DNA of 64,000 nucleotides from CALFCE01 sp964411665 (GTDB lineage: Bacteria; Pseudomonadota; Gammaproteobacteria; Granulosicoccales; Granulosicoccaceae), in NCBI GenBank assembly GCA_964411665.1, contig CAYPMR010000005.1:1-64000 (forward strand), in the 5' to 3' direction. This document shows positions 1 to 8,823 of the stretch, in pieces. Within the stretch, counting starts at the first letter, position 1; each line of letters starts with the position of its first letter. A program made the translations under genes and the position numbers. The notes below the pieces were generated by a model, which saw nothing but the letters and a program-made list of their open reading frames with translations, did not search any database and was not told the origin of the DNA.

Positions 1-60
1 CATCGCCAGTAGCGCGAGAACCACGATAATCTCTGTTGTCAGTGTCAAAGGGTCAGCCAT
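1..60 (-). CDS. N-terminus of a membrane protein, cut by the window edge
   Basis: An ATG on the minus strand at 60 opens a frame that runs to the window edge. The 20 visible residues begin MADPLTLTTEII and continue as a hydrophobic stretch (VVLALLAM), as expected for the first transmembrane helix of a permease. The pattern resembles the start of SLC13-type anion permeases, but 20 residues cannot establish a family. No strong ribosome binding site is visible. The rest lies outside the window. Confidence 0.4.
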   Translation of the reverse strand, partial: MADPLTLTTEIIVVLALLAM

Positions 61-580
61 CTACCACATCATCAGTCCGCGAATTTGCAATTCGATTTTG
101 TAACGATTTTGTAAAAATTTACTCTGTCATTGCTGAAGGCTACTTCGGCCAGAAGCTTGCCTATCAGTAGACTCAAGTTTGGACACTGGATCTGAAGGAA
201 CATTGCAAGAACAATGCGCAATCTGTTAAAAAATATTTGGTGCTAATTTGGTGCTAAGCAGGCTGAACTGTCGCTCGATGCGTGTCCGACATTGAACCGG
301 TCATTGAATCAACTGTTTGCTTCGGACGTATGAAACATGGACATATGAAACATGGGCATATGAAACATTGTGTCCTCATTGAAGCTTTTTTCCACTGCCC
401 GTTTTTATTTGTCTTTCTTTGTTTTTCTTTTCTTGTCCTTCACCGGGCGTCGGTTCGGTCTCAGACGGGTACAGGTGCCTGATCGCTTCAGATGTATCAA
501 GTCTACATTAAGTGTAGCCGAGCGACAGCGCTCAGTCAGCATTGTTGATGGTGCCAAAGTCAATCGGCGGGTTCAGTAGC
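61..580. other. intergenic gap with no convincing gene
   Basis: About 520 bases lie between the truncated membrane gene and trmB. The small open frames here have no recognisable domain and no good ribosome binding site. The only structure I see is a 15-bp tandem repeat at 330-374, listed separately. Confidence 0.6.
330..374. repeat. 15-bp tandem repeat, 3 copies
   Basis: Three consecutive 15-bp units begin at 330, 345 and 360 with ATGAAACATGGACAT, ATGAAACATGGGCAT and ATGAAACATTGTGTC. The unit is a multiple of three, so a short frame reads MKHGH repeats, but no gene is otherwise supported. It belongs with the other short intergenic repeats of this window. Confidence 0.85.
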
Positions 581-1342
581 TCAATTGATGCGCTCGAACA
601 CCAGGTCGAACACGTCGTGGCCGAGGCGCATGCCGCGTTTTTCGAAGCGTGTTAACTGGCGATAGTCGGGTTGTTCAGAAAAACCTTTGTCGAGAGACTG
701 ATTAAGCAAACAATTGCAACTCTCAAGTTGCTCTAGCATCTCATCGGCGTATTCCTGCCAGTCGGTTGCACAGTGCAGCACGCCGCCTGTTTTAAGCCTG
801 GAGGCTATCAGTTCAATAAAGGCTGGGTTTACAAGGCGTCGCTTATGGTGGCGTTTTTTTGGCCAGGGATCCGGGAACAGGACGAGCGCTCGGTCAATTG
901 ATTTAAGTGGCAGCATATTCTCCAGAACTTCTACAGCATCGTGCCGGATGACGCGCAGGTTGCTCAGTTGTTGCTGCTCGATACCATTCAGGAGGTGCCC
1001 CACGCCGGGTGCGTGTACTTCTATGCCGAGAAAATTGTATTCGGAAAACTGTTCGGCCAGGGAAAGCAGCGTATCACCACTGCCAAAGCCTATTTCAACC
1101 CATAGAGGTGCGGTGCGTTCAAACGCTGCGTCGCATGTCATTGGATGATTTGAAAAGTCGATACCGTATTGTGGCATCAGTCGCTCAAGTGCTGCTTGTT
1201 GCGCTGGTGTTATGCGTCCGTTACGTACGACGAAGCTGCGCACTGAGCGCGAGGTTAGCGTATTTGGTGCGGCTGAATCGGATTCATCGATTGTTGTATG
1301 ACTGTCCGGGAGAGGACTGTCGTTGGAGTCTTCGGCTGTCAA
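581..1342 (-). CDS. trmB: tRNA (guanine-N7-)-methyltransferase TrmB
   Basis: This enzyme methylates G46 of tRNA to 7-methylguanosine using S-adenosylmethionine. The Rossmann-type SAM motif is visible as VEIGFGSGDTLLSLA near residues 77-91, and the family signature LVLFPDPWPKKRHHKRRL follows in the middle. The C-terminal half is typical of TrmB, and the total of 253 residues is near the family length. The first ~35 residues are rich in Ser, Asp and Thr and poorly conserved, and the listed start is TTG, so the true start is uncertain. It lies 91 bases downstream of coxG on the same strand and is probably unrelated to CO oxidation. Confidence 0.95.
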   Translation of the reverse strand: MTAEDSNDSPLPDSHTTIDESDSAAPNTLTSRSVRSFVVRNGRITPAQQAALERLMPQYGIDFSNHPMTCDAAFERTAPLWVEIGFGSGDTLLSLAEQFSEYNFLGIEVHAPGVGHLLNGIEQQQLSNLRVIRHDAVEVLENMLPLKSIDRALVLFPDPWPKKRHHKRRLVNPAFIELIASRLKTGGVLHCATDWQEYADEMLEQLESCNCLLNQSLDKGFSEQPDYRQLTRFEKRGMRLGHDVFDLVFERIN

Positions 1343-1433
1343 GGGTTGTGGATCTTTGAAAATGGATGAGCATATCCAGATTCCTCTGTTTTGGGAAGAA
1401 GAATCGTGGCGGCGTGTCGTTTGTGCCCCACTA

Positions 1434-1895
1434 CTAGCCTGGATCGTCGTTCTGCCGACTCAGCAGTGCTTCCTCGAAATTGCTGAAAAACTTTTTAGCT
1501 AGCCGCTTCGAAGTCCCTTCAATCAGCCTGCTCCCCACTTGTGCCAATTTACCGCCGATATCAATATTCACTTCATAGGTCAGAAGAGTACCGCCTTCGT
1601 TCTCTGCAAGACTAACATCAGCGCCGCCTTTGGCGAATCCGGCAACCCCGGCGTCACCTTTACCCTGTAGCTTGAATTGCTCCGGGCCACCACTCGGATC
1701 AATTTCTACCTGACTCTTAAAACTGGCCTTCACCGGGCCAAACTTCACCACCACTGTCGCTTCCAGCTCCTGTTCTCCCGTTTCTTTTATTTCTTCGCAA
1801 CCGGGAAAGCTCTCCTTGAGAATTTCCGTATCGTTCAGAGCGTTAAATACAGTAGTACGATCAAGTGGGATTTGAACTTCCTCTTTGAGAATCAT
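1434..1895 (-). CDS. coxG: CO dehydrogenase maturation protein CoxG (SRPBCC family)
   Basis: A 153-residue protein of the START/SRPBCC fold, matching the CoxG family found at the 3' end of aerobic CO dehydrogenase operons. CoxG is thought to help anchor or assemble the enzyme at the inner side of the cytoplasmic membrane. The N-terminal pattern VQIPLDRTTVFNALND followed by FPGCEEI is typical of the family. I chose the ATG at 1895; a TTG two codons earlier is possible. It is the last gene of the coxMSLDEFG order on the minus strand, only 14 bases after coxF. Confidence 0.88.
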   Translation of the reverse strand: MILKEEVQIPLDRTTVFNALNDTEILKESFPGCEEIKETGEQELEATVVVKFGPVKASFKSQVEIDPSGGPEQFKLQGKGDAGVAGFAKGGADVSLAENEGGTLLTYEVNIDIGGKLAQVGSRLIEGTSKRLAKKFFSNFEEALLSRQNDDPG

Positions 1896-1909
1896 AGGCA
1901 ATGTTTCGG

Positions 1910-2743
1910 TCAGTTTGGTGTCAATTTTGAGCGTCGGCGTAAAGCGACGATTTCAGTGAGAATGGATAACGCGATTTCCTGTGGTGTCACGGCACCAATA
2001 TCGATACCGGCAGGACCCTTGATGCTATCAATGCGTTCTTGTGACAATTCAAGTGCTCTTAGTTCTTTCTTTAAATGGTTGGTCTTTCTGGGGCTGCCCA
2101 CAAAACTTATATATCGCGATTCAAGCGAAAGTGCTCTTTTTAACGCGCTTGCGTCACCACTACCCTGGGTGGCAACGACAATATAGCGATGATCATGTGA
2201 AACCGATAATGCCTCGTAACCCGTTGCAACGATCCGGGTATCCTCCCATTGTGACAGATCCTCACAGGCACACGTGAGATTGAAAGCAAATGGACCCGCA
2301 AGAGCAGCCAGATGTTTAGCCACTGGGCTGGCGCCAAGTATCAATAGCTGTGGATCCGACAGTATCGGTTCAACAAAAATATCCATTGATCCCTGACTGG
2401 GGCACATGTTGCTTGCGGTCAGTACACCGTTACTTTCTTCACCAGCAGTCAAGCCGTTTTCATTCAAGAGTTCTTCTGGCTTTAGGCTCACCAAGCGTGG
2501 TTCTCCATCGGTTATGGATTTTACTGCTGCTTTAACCACGGCATGACGTGCACAACCGCCTCCAATCCAGCCATCAACAATCTCTCCTTCTGCGTTGATA
2601 ATTGCTTTTGCACCTGGCTTGGCTGCAGTTACCGAAACAGTTCGCACGACAGTCGCTACGGCGAACTGACTACCAACTTCTTTCATCGACTCTGCAGTTG
2701 CAGCGATATCAGCCGTAGATGAGTTAATGAATATATTATTCAC
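1910..2743 (-). CDS. coxF: XdhC/CoxF-family maturation factor of CO dehydrogenase
   Basis: Members of the XdhC/CoxI/CoxF family help insert or sulfurate the molybdenum cofactor in xanthine dehydrogenase-type hydroxylases. The N-terminal domain carries the family motif GWIGGGCARHAVV near residues 58-71. The C-terminal domain is Rossmann-like, with LLILGASPVAKHLAALAG near the middle and GAVTPQEIALSILTEIVALRR at the end. Length is 277 residues. It sits between coxE and coxG, as coxF does in the Oligotropha carboxidovorans order, so the symbol rests on position plus family; coxI is a paralogue of the same family. Confidence 0.85.
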   Translation of the reverse strand: MNNIFINSSTADIAATAESMKEVGSQFAVATVVRTVSVTAAKPGAKAIINAEGEIVDGWIGGGCARHAVVKAAVKSITDGEPRLVSLKPEELLNENGLTAGEESNGVLTASNMCPSQGSMDIFVEPILSDPQLLILGASPVAKHLAALAGPFAFNLTCACEDLSQWEDTRIVATGYEALSVSHDHRYIVVATQGSGDASALKRALSLESRYISFVGSPRKTNHLKKELRALELSQERIDSIKGPAGIDIGAVTPQEIALSILTEIVALRRRSKLTPN

Positions 2744-2767
2744 GTTGCAAGTTGGGTAATGTAGCTA

Positions 2768-3958
2768 TTACAGACGACTGAGCTGAGGCTCAAGCGCGGC
2801 TAGACTGTTCAAGGTATTGGCAGCCGAAAAATGATCAAGATAGGGTAGAGCCGCCGCCATACCTGCTGCTACGGGTGCATAATCCTTCCAGCCCTTCAGC
2901 GGATTGAGCCATATGATTTTGCAATTACGTTTTTTAAGTCGCTTAAGTGCACTTGCCAATTGCTCGGGTGGATCGGTGTCATAGCCATCAGATAAAATCA
3001 TTACGACGGTTCTGCCATTCACCGTGCTGGCTGCATACTGTCGATTAAATTGCATGAGATTGGCGCCAATTTTTGTACCACCACCAAACCCCTGAGCCAT
3101 AACTGACAACCGGTTTACGGCTCTAAACGTATCATGATCACGTAACGCATCACTGATACGTACCAACGATGTATGAAACAGATACGCATCAGTATTTGTG
3201 TCGTGGCTGATCAGGCCTTTCAAAAAAGAAAGAAATATCCGCGTATAAACAGTCATGGAACCGGAAACATCCAGCAGTGCGACAATTTTTACCGGGCGCT
3301 CTGGCCGTTGTCGCTTGTGCAATTGCAAGGGAACACCGCCGTGCGAGATGCTGTTTCGAATAGTGTGTCGAAGATCAAGTCGACTGCCGGTTTTGTGGGC
3401 ACGGTAGCGACGCGATCGACGATCACGAATAGCATTGGCCAGTTTTGCAGCAACAACTTCAGCCTGCTGCAATGCTTCAGGCGTCATTAATTCGCGAAAG
3501 TCCACCTTCTCCATGTTTGTGGTTTTTGCGGCAATCAGCTTGCCGTCACCGCGGTGCGCAGTTTCACCTTCTGTACCGGATTCATCCGGTTGTTCAGCCG
3601 TACCTCGTGCGGTTGTCTGCTGTCTTTTTTCAATACCCGGTTGAGAGGTGTGCCGTGGGTTTCTCTTTGGCTTTTCGAGTTCAGCTTTAAAGTCCCCTTT
3701 GACCCGGCCATGATTAAACCAGTAACTGTCAAACAGATCATCGAATTGTGTAAAACTCTGATGCTGACTGGTGCAAATGGACTTGCAAGCCAGACGTACT
3801 TCCTGGTGACTACCAATGTCGATAAGACGTAAGGCGCATAAGGTCGCTTGCGTCTCCACAACACCCACCGCTAGACCGTTCTCCCTCAAGTGCGCCATGA
3901 AGCCTGACAGGCGTTCAGCAACACCGCTGGCGGTGCTCGGAAAAGCTGTTACCTTCAC
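2768..3958 (-). CDS. coxE: VWA-domain protein CoxE
   Basis: CoxE proteins carry a von Willebrand factor A domain and work with the AAA+ ATPase CoxD, probably in building the [CuSMoO2] centre of CO dehydrogenase. The MIDAS motif DVSGS is visible in VALLDVSGSMTVYT, with the later VVMILSDGYDT motif of the same fold. A longer frame opens at 4036, but I place the start at the GTG at 3956-3958, which overlaps the coxD stop codon (GTGA overlap) and gives 396 residues beginning VKVTAFPS. That arrangement implies translational coupling to coxD. Confidence 0.9.
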   Translation of the reverse strand: MKVTAFPSTASGVAERLSGFMAHLRENGLAVGVVETQATLCALRLIDIGSHQEVRLACKSICTSQHQSFTQFDDLFDSYWFNHGRVKGDFKAELEKPKRNPRHTSQPGIEKRQQTTARGTAEQPDESGTEGETAHRGDGKLIAAKTTNMEKVDFRELMTPEALQQAEVVAAKLANAIRDRRSRRYRAHKTGSRLDLRHTIRNSISHGGVPLQLHKRQRPERPVKIVALLDVSGSMTVYTRIFLSFLKGLISHDTNTDAYLFHTSLVRISDALRDHDTFRAVNRLSVMAQGFGGGTKIGANLMQFNRQYAASTVNGRTVVMILSDGYDTDPPEQLASALKRLKKRNCKIIWLNPLKGWKDYAPVAAGMAAALPYLDHFSAANTLNSLAALEPQLSRL

Positions 3959-4827
3959 ACGACCACCTTGCCAACCAATCTCTGGGTTATCTCGGTAGGC
4001 ATGTTGAATTGATCTGCCTGGGTTTTTAGCAGGCACACCAGTGTCGCTTGAAGCTCTAGAGGATTATCACTGAGTTTTGCCACACCCAGTCCCGCAACAG
4101 CTGCTGCCCAGTCAAGCATTTCAGCCACACCGGGTTTTTTCTCAAGATCTTCTTTTCGTAAAGATTGCACAAAGCTGACAATCTGTAGTGCGAGCTCGTT
4201 GTCAATGTTCGGCATACGCGCCTTTAGTATGGCAATTTCTGTTTCTGTATCCGGGTAGCTGACATAAGTGTAAAAACATCGGCGCCTCAAGGCGTCAGAA
4301 AGATCGCGACTGCCATTGGAAGTCAGCACAACCATTGGTTTCGACGTCGCGTCGATAGTACCTATTTCCGGAATAGAAACCTGATAGTCTGATAATACTT
4401 CAAGCAGGTAAGCTTCAAATTCTTCATCCGCGCGGTCAATCTCATCGATTAACAACACCGGTGGTTTTTTCTGGGTTATGGCGTCGAGAAGCGGGCGTTT
4501 CAAAAGAAACTGATCAGAGAAAATCTGCGTCTCCAGCGCCTGCGCATTTTCACCCTGGGATGCTTGCACCCGCAGCAGTTGTTTTTGGTAGTTCCACTCA
4601 TAAATAGTGGTGTTGGCATCCAGTCCTTCGTAGCATTGGAGACGAATCAGGCGGGTGTGGTGAATGCCGGCCAGCTGTTTGGCGATTTCTGTTTTGCCCA
4701 CGCCCGCAGCGCCCTCCAGTAGCATGGGGCGCTCAAGATCACAGGCGAGGTAAACAGCCATCGCCAACGAGTCGTTGGCGATGTATCCCTGTGCTGCCAA
4801 ATCGGATTGCAGCGATTTCCAGCTCAT
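3955..4827 (-). CDS. coxD: MoxR-type AAA+ ATPase CoxD
   Basis: A 290-residue MoxR-family AAA+ ATPase. In Oligotropha carboxidovorans, CoxD is a membrane-bound chaperone-like ATPase needed for sulfuration and copper insertion at the CO dehydrogenase active site. Walker A is LLEGAAGVGKTEIAKQL near residues 36-52. Walker B is PPVLLIDEIDRADEEFEAYL, followed by the sensor-1 region VVLTSNGSRDLSDALRRRC. It starts 27 bases after coxL and overlaps coxE by 4 bases. Confidence 0.93.
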   Translation of the reverse strand: MSWKSLQSDLAAQGYIANDSLAMAVYLACDLERPMLLEGAAGVGKTEIAKQLAGIHHTRLIRLQCYEGLDANTTIYEWNYQKQLLRVQASQGENAQALETQIFSDQFLLKRPLLDAITQKKPPVLLIDEIDRADEEFEAYLLEVLSDYQVSIPEIGTIDATSKPMVVLTSNGSRDLSDALRRRCFYTYVSYPDTETEIAILKARMPNIDNELALQIVSFVQSLRKEDLEKKPGVAEMLDWAAAVAGLGVAKLSDNPLELQATLVCLLKTQADQFNMPTEITQRLVGKVVV

Positions 4828-4854
4828 GATGCAGGCAACATTTGGGCTTTTTAA

Positions 4855-7275
4855 CTAGGCATGCAAACCAAGCTGGTTAGCCGTTTTCCAAACGCGCCAA
4901 TGATCATGAGGCATATGGGTATGAACATGACCAAACGCCCTGAACGCATCGTTGATTGCGTTTGAGAATGCTGGAACACCGCCCACATTGGGACTTTCAC
5001 CTACGCCTTTCGCTCCAATAGGATGGTGCGGGCTCGGTGTTTCGGTGAAATCGGTTTCGTAGTTCGGCGTCTCCCAGCTGGTGGGTATAAAGAAATCCAT
5101 CAGAGTGCCCGTTTTTACGTTACCGAGTTCGTCATAAGCGATTTCCTGCCCCAGCGCGATTGCCAGCGCCTCAGTCAAACCACCATGTACTTGACCTTCG
5201 ATGATCATCGGGTTTATGCGAGTACCGCAGTCGTCCAGTGCATAGAACTTAACGATCTCGGATACACCGGTATCTACATCGATGTTCATGACACAAATAT
5301 AGGCACCGAACGGATAGGTCATATTGGGTGGGTCATAATAGCTAACGGCTTCAAGCCCGGGCTCAACACCGGGGATCGCCTGATTGTAGGAAGCAAAGGC
5401 CACTTCTTTCATGGTTTTGAATCGCTCGGGCGCACCTTTGACAACAAAGCGATCTACTTCCCATTCGAGATCATTGTCGTGTACCTCAAGGAGATAAGCG
5501 GCAATCATTTGCGCCTTGGCCCTTATCTTTCGGCCAGCCATCGCTGTCGCCGCACCGGCCACAGGTGTGGAGCGCGAGCCATAGGTCCCAAGCCCATAGG
5601 GTGCTGTGTCCGTATCACCTTCCTCTATGGTGATATCGTCTGCAGAAATACCTATTTCAGTCGCAAGGATTTGAGCGAATGTTGTCGCGTGTCCTTGTCC
5701 CTGAGAGATGGTGCCCAGGCGTGCCAGCGCCGACCCTGTCGGGTGTATGCGTATTTCGCAACTGTCAAACATGCCCATGCCGAGAATGTCGCAGTTTTTA
5801 ACCGGTCCGGCACCGACAATTTCAGTGAAGTGGCAAAGACCAATGCCCATCAACTGACGTGTTTTTCCGTTTTTGAAATCTTCAACCTGCTGTGCCTGTT
5901 GTTGACGCAAGCCTTTGTAATCCACGGCTTCCAGCGCTTTGTTCCATGCCGTGTGGTAGTCGCCGGAATCATATTCCCAGCCCAAGGCTGACTGATAGGG
6001 GAACTGTTCTTTTTTGACAAAGTTTATGGCGCGTAATTCAGCAGCATCCATGTTGAGTTTGATGGCCAACACCTCGATCATGCGTTCAATAAAGTATGCC
6101 GCTTCGGTGACTCGAAATGAGCATCGATAAGCAACACCACCTGGCGCTTTGTTGGTGTAAATACCGTCTACAGCCAGATACGCGGTTGGAATGTCATACG
6201 ATCCGGTGCAGATGTTCATGAATCCTGCGGGATACTTGGTCGGATCAGCGCAGGCATCAAACGCACCGTGGTCTGCAGTCGTGTGGCACCAGAGACCCAG
6301 AATTTTGCCTTCTTTGGTAGCGGCGATTTTGCCATCCATCCAGTAGTCACGCGCAAAGGCCGTGGCGCTCAGGTTCTCCATGCGATCCTCAACCCATTTA
6401 ACCGGGACACCCGTTACGATCGAGGCTACGATCGAACATACATATCCCGGGTAGACGCCTACCTTGTTGCCAAATCCGCCGCCAATGTCGGGAGAGACAA
6501 CGCGAATATTATGCTCAGCGATTCCTGACAACAATGACGCAACTGTTCGTACGACGTGTGGTGCCTGAAAGGTGCCCCACAGGGTGAGCTTGCCGTTGAC
6601 CTTATCCATAGACGCAACCGATCCGCAGGTTTCCATCGGGCACGGATGAGTGCGGTGGTAGTAAACCATCTCTTCTGCAACAACTGCCGCTTCAGACATA
6701 ATCGCTTCTGTGGCGGCTTTATCACCTTGCTCCCAGGTAAAGATATGGTTCGGATGTCTGCGCGGGCCATGAGCACCTTCGTCGCTGTCGGCGATGTCTT
6801 CCCTAAGTATCGGTGCGTCAGGCAACTCGGCTTTAAAAGGATCAACCAGTACCGGCAGCTCTTCATATTCCACCTGCACAAGATCCACTGCATCAGCGGC
6901 TATATAACGATCTTGTGCAACAACGAAAGCAACTTCCTGCCCCTGAAACAAAACTTTGCCATCAGCCAAAACCATTTGCTTATCACCGGCGAGGGTGGGC
7001 ATCCAGTGCAGACTGAGAGGTTCAAGGTCTTTTGCTGTCAGCACAGCGACAACCCCTGGGAGTGCCAGGGCGGCTGATGTATCTATGGAGAGGACTCGAG
7101 CGTGCGCATGTTGCGAGCGGACAAAATCACCAAACAACATTCCCGGGAGTTTTATGTCATCAACATAATTACCTTTACCTTGTGTGAAACGTGCATCTTC
7201 GACACGCTTGCGTGAACTGCCCAGACCCTTCAGCGCTGCCTGGCGTTCTTCAATGGTTTCCGCTGTTTCACTCAT
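4855..7275 (-). CDS. coxL: Aerobic carbon monoxide dehydrogenase, large subunit (form I)
   Basis: The catalytic molybdenum subunit, which oxidises CO with water to CO2 at a Mo-Cu centre holding molybdopterin cytosine dinucleotide. The decisive motif is AYRCSFR at residues 382-388: the cysteine at 385 is the copper ligand in form I enzymes, whereas form II paralogues have AYRGAGR. The GQGHATTFAQ motif and the catalytic glutamate in GVGES (Glu760) are also present. At 806 residues it is of normal length. The start codon overlaps the coxS stop by 4 bases. The gene order coxM-coxS-coxL is characteristic of form I operons. Confidence 0.97.
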   Translation of the reverse strand: MSETAETIEERQAALKGLGSSRKRVEDARFTQGKGNYVDDIKLPGMLFGDFVRSQHAHARVLSIDTSAALALPGVVAVLTAKDLEPLSLHWMPTLAGDKQMVLADGKVLFQGQEVAFVVAQDRYIAADAVDLVQVEYEELPVLVDPFKAELPDAPILREDIADSDEGAHGPRRHPNHIFTWEQGDKAATEAIMSEAAVVAEEMVYYHRTHPCPMETCGSVASMDKVNGKLTLWGTFQAPHVVRTVASLLSGIAEHNIRVVSPDIGGGFGNKVGVYPGYVCSIVASIVTGVPVKWVEDRMENLSATAFARDYWMDGKIAATKEGKILGLWCHTTADHGAFDACADPTKYPAGFMNICTGSYDIPTAYLAVDGIYTNKAPGGVAYRCSFRVTEAAYFIERMIEVLAIKLNMDAAELRAINFVKKEQFPYQSALGWEYDSGDYHTAWNKALEAVDYKGLRQQQAQQVEDFKNGKTRQLMGIGLCHFTEIVGAGPVKNCDILGMGMFDSCEIRIHPTGSALARLGTISQGQGHATTFAQILATEIGISADDITIEEGDTDTAPYGLGTYGSRSTPVAGAATAMAGRKIRAKAQMIAAYLLEVHDNDLEWEVDRFVVKGAPERFKTMKEVAFASYNQAIPGVEPGLEAVSYYDPPNMTYPFGAYICVMNIDVDTGVSEIVKFYALDDCGTRINPMIIEGQVHGGLTEALAIALGQEIAYDELGNVKTGTLMDFFIPTSWETPNYETDFTETPSPHHPIGAKGVGESPNVGGVPAFSNAINDAFRAFGHVHTHMPHDHWRVWKTANQLGLHA

Positions 7276-7760
7276 GCCACTGCCTCCGGTTGATTCAATT
7301 CTTGCGCTGCGGCAAGTACCGCTTTAACAATGTTTTGATAGCCGGTGCAGCGACACAAGTTGCCTGCAATCCCGAAGCGAACGTCTTCTTCGGTCGGGTT
7401 TGGATTTTCCTCCAGGAGTCTGTGGGCACGGGTGATCATTCCAGGTGTGCAGTAACCGCATTGCAGCCCGTGATGCTCTTTGAATTTTTCTTGCAGGACG
7501 TGCAGTTTGTCAGGGTTACCCAGGCCTTCAATAGTGGTGATGGCTTTGCCTTGTGCCTGAATCGCAAACATAGTGCAGGATTTAACTGATTTACCGTCGA
7601 TCTCAACCGTACATGCACCACAGTGTGAGGTTTCACAGCCGATATGCGGGCCCGTGATGTCCAGTTGCTCGCGTAGTACGTGGATTAACAGTTCCCGGGG
7701 TTCCGCGTCAGCTGATAGAGATTGGCCGTTAACTTCTAAAGTAATCGTTTGTTTAGACAT
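7272..7760 (-). CDS. coxS: Carbon monoxide dehydrogenase, small iron-sulfur subunit
   Basis: This 162-residue subunit carries the two [2Fe-2S] clusters that pass electrons from the molybdenum site to FAD. The N-terminal plant-ferredoxin-type cluster is held by Cys42, Cys47, Cys50 and Cys62 (CETSHCGAC and a later Cys). The second cluster is held by Cys101 and Cys104 (CGYC) and Cys136 and Cys138 (CRC). It follows coxM after 13 bases and overlaps coxL by 4, so the three structural genes are surely co-transcribed. Confidence 0.97.
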   Translation of the reverse strand: MSKQTITLEVNGQSLSADAEPRELLIHVLREQLDITGPHIGCETSHCGACTVEIDGKSVKSCTMFAIQAQGKAITTIEGLGNPDKLHVLQEKFKEHHGLQCGYCTPGMITRAHRLLEENPNPTEEDVRFGIAGNLCRCTGYQNIVKAVLAAAQELNQPEAVA

Positions 7761-7773
7761 GATTATTCCTCAT

Positions 7774-8631
7774 TTAAGCCCGGGTGCTGGCGCTGCGAAT
7801 GGCGCGTTCCAAAACAACGGCGGCAGCGTGCTTTTTGAATTCGCCGGGGCCGCGATTGTCATCAACCGGATCTATCCCGGCCATGGCTGACTTGACAGCA
7901 TTGGCGATTGATTCGTCAGATACGCCGTTAGTTATTAGATGCTGTGAAGCATCTGCACAGAATATTGGCGTGTCAGCCAGATTGGTCAGCGCAATGGCTG
8001 CATGACTGCAGTCTCCGTTCGGACTTTTTGATAGCAACACGGCAGCAGCTGCAGTGGCGTAATCGCCGATTTTGCGTTTTTGCTTTTCGTAGGCGTAACC
8101 GCCCTGACAAACGGGGAAGCTTACCTGCGTGAGAATTTCCGAATCTTCTCGCGCAGTAAAATAAGCGGCTTCGTAGAATTCGCGCGCGTTTACTGTGCGC
8201 TCACCGTCCGGACCCTGCAGTGAAAACATTGCATTCAGGCACTGCATCAGCGCAGGTAAGTCGTTACCAGGATCTCCGTTGGCTACGTTTCCACCGATTG
8301 TGCCCATGTAGCGGACCTGAGGGTCGGCTATTTGCAGCGCCGTCTCTCGAACAATCGGTGCTGCCTGAAACAACGGCTCATTGGCAATAATGTCAGCCTG
8401 TGTAGCCATTGCACCTATGCTGACTTGTCCATCGGCCACCGAGATGTGCTTAAGCGACTCAATCGACTGCAGGTCGATCAGATGTTCCGGGGTTGCCAGA
8501 CGTAACTTCATCATCGGGATCAGGCTGTGGCCACCGGCTATTACCCGCGCGTCATCGCCCAATTCAGATAGTAAAGCCACCGCAGCAGGCAGCGACTCGG
8601 GTTGGTGGTACTCGAAACTACCGGTAATCAT
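7774..8631 (-). CDS. coxM: Carbon monoxide dehydrogenase, medium FAD subunit
   Basis: The FAD-binding subunit, which passes electrons from CO oxidation on to the quinone pool. Both FAD motifs of the family are visible: AGGHSLIPMMKLRLA near residue 32 and TIGGNVANGDPGNDLPA near residue 110. The C-terminal CO_deh_flav_C domain follows. I start it at the ATG at 8631 (285 residues, MITGSFEY) because GAGGAG lies at an ideal distance upstream; a longer TTG start at 8646 lacks this. It is the first gene of the coxMSLDEFG operon. Confidence 0.96.
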   Translation of the reverse strand: MITGSFEYHQPESLPAAVALLSELGDDARVIAGGHSLIPMMKLRLATPEHLIDLQSIESLKHISVADGQVSIGAMATQADIIANEPLFQAAPIVRETALQIADPQVRYMGTIGGNVANGDPGNDLPALMQCLNAMFSLQGPDGERTVNAREFYEAAYFTAREDSEILTQVSFPVCQGGYAYEKQKRKIGDYATAAAAVLLSKSPNGDCSHAAIALTNLADTPIFCADASQHLITNGVSDESIANAVKSAMAGIDPVDDNRGPGEFKKHAAAVVLERAIRSASTRA

Positions 8632-8823
8632 GGTATCTCCTCGCAATAGAGTTACTGCGCAGGTTACCTTCTGAGTGATGGGGTAGGTGGCACTAGCCTT
8701 GAAGCTTCATCGAAATTGCATGAGTTGCATACATTCGTCACCAGCGACGCTCGTGCAGGTTAGCGCTAAGTATTTGAAACTAAGCTGAAAAGTTGACTTA
8801 CAGCGATATGGCCGGTAGTTGGT
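8632..8823 (-). promoter_or_regulatory. leader region of the coxMSLDEFG operon with a direct repeat
   Basis: The 192 bases between the LytTR regulator gene and coxM must hold the operon promoter unless it is read through from upstream. I see no convincing sigma-70 boxes. A direct repeat TTGCAT-gag-TTGCAT (8716-8721 and 8725-8730, plus strand) lies about 90 bases upstream of the coxM start. LytTR proteins bind short direct repeats, so it is a candidate operator, by inference only. Confidence 0.3.

Noticed and set aside
282..482. 66-residue frame with MKHGH repeats
   Set aside because: The repeat comes from a 15-bp tandem array; no ribosome binding site, domain or conserved neighbour supports a gene.
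5023..5991. 322-residue frame on the plus strand
   Set aside because: It lies entirely antisense to coxL, whose motifs are unmistakable; no domain is seen in the antisense frame.
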